Shown one piece after another: positions 5,727-7,863 of a stretch of 7,863 bases of DNA. This DNA comes from Rhodobacter sp. (lineage in GTDB: Bacteria; Pseudomonadota; Alphaproteobacteria; Rhodobacterales; Rhodobacteraceae). The stretch's first letter is position 1. Every line of letters begins with the position of its first letter. The stretch is taken from positions 1 to 7,863 of the forward strand of contig PNND01000048.1 in NCBI GenBank assembly GCA_013824045.1, in the 5' to 3' direction. Made by a program: the position numbers and the translations under genes. The notes under the pieces were generated by a model. That model saw nothing but the letters and a program-made list of their open reading frames with translations, was not told where the DNA came from and made no database searches.

Positions 5727-6890
5727 ATGGACGGAAGAACGGATTTCGACGGTCTGGAAGTGGGCTATGACATCCCGGCGCTGCCGGGGATGAGCGAGGC
5801 GGATATCCAGACGCCCTGCCTTGTGCTGGATCTGGATGCGCTGGAGCGCAACATCGTGAAGATGGGGCGGTTCGCGCGGGAAATGGGCGTGCGGCACCGG
5901 GTGCATGGCAAGATGCACAAGTCGGTGGATGTGGCGCTGTTGCAGGAACGGCTGGGCGGATCGGTGGGAGTCTGCTGCCAGAAGGTGAGCGAGGCCGAGG
6001 TTTTTGCGCGCGGCGGGATCAAGGATGTGCTGGTGAGCAATCAGGTGCGCGATGCGGCCAAGATCGACCGTCTGGCGCGCATCCCAAAGCTGGGTGCGCG
6101 GGCGATCTGCTGTGTGGATGATCTGGCCAATGTGGCCGACCTGTCGGCGGCGGCGGTGAAGCACGGCACCACGATCGAATGTCTGGTCGAGATCGACTGC
6201 GGCGCGGGGCGCTGCGGGGTGACGACGACGCCTGCGGTGGTTGCGCTGGCCAAGGCGATTGCTGCGGCGCCGGGGCTGAAGTTCAGCGGCATTCAGGCCT
6301 ATCAGGGCGCGATGCAGCACATGGACAAGTATGAGGATCGCAAGGCCAAGATCGACATTGCGGTGGCGATGGTGCGGGATGCGGTCGACACGCTGATGGC
6401 CGAGGGGATCGCCTGCGATATCGTCGGCGGGGGCGGGACGGGGTCCTATTACTTTGAGGGCAATTCGGGGGTGTATAACGAATTGCAGTGCGGGTCCTAC
6501 GCCTTCATGGATGCCGATTACGGGCGCATTCTGGACAAGGATGGCAAGCGGATCGATCAGGGCGAATGGGAGAATGCGCTGTTCATCCTGACCAGCGTGA
6601 TGAGCCATGCCAAGGCCGAGAAGGCGATTTGTGACGCGGGGTTGAAGGCGCAGTCGGTGGATAGCGGGCTGCCGGTGATTTATGGCCGGACGGATGTGAA
6701 ATACGTCAAATGCAGCGATGAGCATGGCGTGATCGACGACCCCCAAGGCGTGCTGAAGGTCAATGACAAGCTGCGTCTGGTGCCGGGGCATTGTGACCCG
6801 ACCTGCAATGTCCATGACTGGTATGTCGGTGTGCGGGGTGGCAAGGTCGAGGTGGTCTGGCCCGTCTCGGCGCGCGGCAAGGCGTATTGA
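5727..6890 (+). CDS. bhcC: beta-hydroxyaspartate aldolase (BhcC)
   Basis: PLP- and divalent-metal-dependent aldolase: glycine + glyoxylate gives beta-hydroxyaspartate, the carbon-carbon bond-forming step of the cycle. It has 387 residues and belongs to the D-threonine aldolase / D-serine dehydratase family (alanine-racemase-like barrel, fold type III). Landmarks: TPCLVLDLDALERNI (29-43), HRVHGKMHKS (57-66) with Lys62 as the PLP lysine, EIDCGAGRCGV (155-165), GGGGTGSYYF (234-243) for the PLP phosphate, and the C-terminal metal site PGHCDPTC (353-360) with His355 and Asp357. Both halves of the metal site are intact, and the length fits the family. Start choice: ATG 5727 and ATG 5724 are adjacent, both served by AAGGGG (5713-5718) inside the end of bhcB; the first alternative adds one Met. 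The gap from the bhcB stop is 5 bases. Automatic annotation is likely D-threonine aldolase or DSD1-family; synteny supports BhcC. Confidence 0.93.
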   Translation: MDGRTDFDGLEVGYDIPALPGMSEADIQTPCLVLDLDALERNIVKMGRFAREMGVRHRVHGKMHKSVDVALLQERLGGSVGVCCQKVSEAEVFARGGIKDVLVSNQVRDAAKIDRLARIPKLGARAICCVDDLANVADLSAAAVKHGTTIECLVEIDCGAGRCGVTTTPAVVALAKAIAAAPGLKFSGIQAYQGAMQHMDKYEDRKAKIDIAVAMVRDAVDTLMAEGIACDIVGGGGTGSYYFEGNSGVYNELQCGSYAFMDADYGRILDKDGKRIDQGEWENALFILTSVMSHAKAEKAICDAGLKAQSVDSGLPVIYGRTDVKYVKCSDEHGVIDDPQGVLKVNDKLRLVPGHCDPTCNVHDWYVGVRGGKVEVVWPVSARGKAY

Positions 6891-6967
6891 GACAAGGGGG
6901 GTGCGGGGGGAGCCGTTGCTTCCCCCGCCCGCTGGACAGGGGCCAGAGCGCCCGGATTGGAAGACCC
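6891..6967 (+). promoter_or_regulatory. bhcC-bhcD spacer with strong hairpin
   Basis: This 77-base gap, unlike the tight bhcB-bhcC junction, contains CGGGGGGAGC (6904-6913) pairing with GCTTCCCCCG (6918-6927) across the loop CGTT: a 10-bp stem with one G-U pair. No T run follows, so full termination is unlikely. The stem may stabilise the upstream message or reduce bhcD transcription. The bhcD ribosome binding site GGAAGA is at 6959-6964, 3 bases before ATG 6968, which is rather close. Confidence 0.5.
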
Positions 6968-7863
6968 ATGTTGATTATCCCCGAGGCGTTGATCGCCGAT
7001 CTGGTTTCCCCCGATGATGCCTATGCGGCAGTGGCCGCGACCTTTGCCGCCATGGCGCGCGGTGAGGCCTACAACTTTCCCGTGGTGCGAGAGGCGCTGG
7101 GCGAGGGGCGGCAATACGGGTTCAAGTCCGGGCTGGACCGGGCAGGTGGGATGCTGGGGGTGAAGGCGGGGGGGTATTTTCCGGGCAATGCCGCGCGGGG
7201 GATCACCAACCACCAGTCGACCGTCTATCTGTTCGATCCTGACAGCGGGCGGCCCACGGCCATGGTGGGGGGCAATCTGCTGACGGCGCTGCGGACAGCG
7301 GCGGCGAGCGCGCTGTCCATTGACCGGCTGGCGCGGAAAGAGGCGCGGGTGCTGGGCATCGTGGGGGCGGGGCATCAGGCGGGGTTCCAGTTGCGCGCGG
7401 CGGCGCGGGTGCGGAACTGGGACCGGGTGATCGCGTGGAACCTGCACCCGGAGATGCTGCCCAAGTTGGGCGCGGTGGCAGCGGAGTTGGGCCTGCCCTT
7501 CGAGGCGGTGGGGCTGGAGCGGATGGTGGAGGCAGATGCGATCATCACAATCACCTCATCCCCTGCGGCATCGCTGATGGCGGCACATGTGTCGCCGGGC
7601 ACGCATCTGGCCTGCATGGGGACGGATACCAGAGGCAAGCAGGAGGTGGAGCTTGCGCTGGTGGCAAAGGCGCGGCTGTTTACGGATGAGGTGGCGCAGT
7701 CGGTTTCCATCGGTGAAGCACAGCATGCCATGGCGGCGGGGCTGGTGGCCGAGGGCGATATCACGCCCTTGGGCGCGGTGCTGACGGGCGCGCATCCGGG
7801 GCGCGGGTCGGACAAGGAGATCACGCTGTTCGATGGCACAGGCGTGGGTTTGCAGGATCTGGC
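6968..7863 (+). CDS. bhcD: Iminosuccinate reductase (BhcD), 3' end truncated by window edge
   Basis: Last enzyme of the cycle: iminosuccinate + NADH gives L-aspartate, regenerating the amino donor for BhcA. It belongs to the ornithine cyclodeaminase / mu-crystallin family, with 298 residues visible and about 20 missing. Landmarks: YGFKSGL (50-56), LGVKAGGYFPGN (63-74) with Lys66, NHQSTVYLFD (81-90), TALRTAAAS (106-114) with Arg109, the Rossmann motif IVGAGHQA (131-138) for the nicotinamide cofactor, HLACMGTD (213-220), and EITLFDGTGVGLQDL (284-298) near the family C-terminus. Generic annotation would be ornithine cyclodeaminase; its place as fourth gene after bhcABC supports BhcD. ATG 6968 has GGAAGA 3 bases upstream. 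The frame is open to the window edge with no stop, so it continues beyond base 7863. Confidence 0.92.
   Translation, partial: MLIIPEALIADLVSPDDAYAAVAATFAAMARGEAYNFPVVREALGEGRQYGFKSGLDRAGGMLGVKAGGYFPGNAARGITNHQSTVYLFDPDSGRPTAMVGGNLLTALRTAAASALSIDRLARKEARVLGIVGAGHQAGFQLRAAARVRNWDRVIAWNLHPEMLPKLGAVAAELGLPFEAVGLERMVEADAIITITSSPAASLMAAHVSPGTHLACMGTDTRGKQEVELALVAKARLFTDEVAQSVSIGEAQHAMAAGLVAEGDITPLGAVLTGAHPGRGSDKEITLFDGTGVGLQDL

Noticed and set aside
5508..6815. 435-residue minus-strand open frame opposite bhcC
   Set aside because: Covers bhcC antisense, composition is that of a reverse-complement shadow, and it has no plausible ribosome binding site or domain.

Overview
The window is GC-rich, densely packed alphaproteobacterial DNA, most likely chromosomal DNA of a Rhodobacterales member (Paracoccus/Rhodobacter-like family). 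The reasons are the gene content, the strong G/C third-position bias, and two copies of an intergenic hairpin-plus-TATTT element that I recall as common in that order. I see no mobile elements, RNA genes, CRISPR arrays or phage genes.

Layout. Positions 1-963, minus strand: two tandem peptide deformylase genes sharing a 4-base ATGA overlap; the downstream one is cut by the window edge. Positions 964-1184: a divergent intergenic region with a promoter-like pair and a 17-bp dyad that resembles an Lrp site, upstream of a MalY/PatB-type PLP enzyme (1185-2357, plus). Positions 2358-2501: a convergent, hairpin-rich spacer. Positions 2502-3326, minus: an IclR-family regulator (bhcR). Positions 3327-3490: an AT-rich divergent control region with nested dyads. 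Positions 3491-7863, plus: four enzyme genes in the order bhcA, bhcB, bhcC, bhcD, the last truncated by the window edge.

How the genes work together. bhcR-bhcABCD is the beta-hydroxyaspartate cycle (BHAC) cluster known from Paracoccus denitrificans. It assimilates glyoxylate made from glycolate. BhcA transaminates glyoxylate with aspartate to give glycine and oxaloacetate. BhcC condenses glycine with a second glyoxylate to beta-hydroxyaspartate. BhcB dehydrates that to iminosuccinate, and BhcD reduces iminosuccinate to regenerate aspartate. The net result is two glyoxylate to one oxaloacetate, with no carbon lost and no ATP spent. All four enzymes keep their catalytic motifs over the visible length, and the regulator is divergent as in the reference cluster. 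This is therefore a known system rather than an undescribed one. Less explained are the regulatory dyads, the hairpin spacers inside the operon, an AT-hook-like tail on BhcR, and the neighbouring malY-like gene with its own operator-like site.
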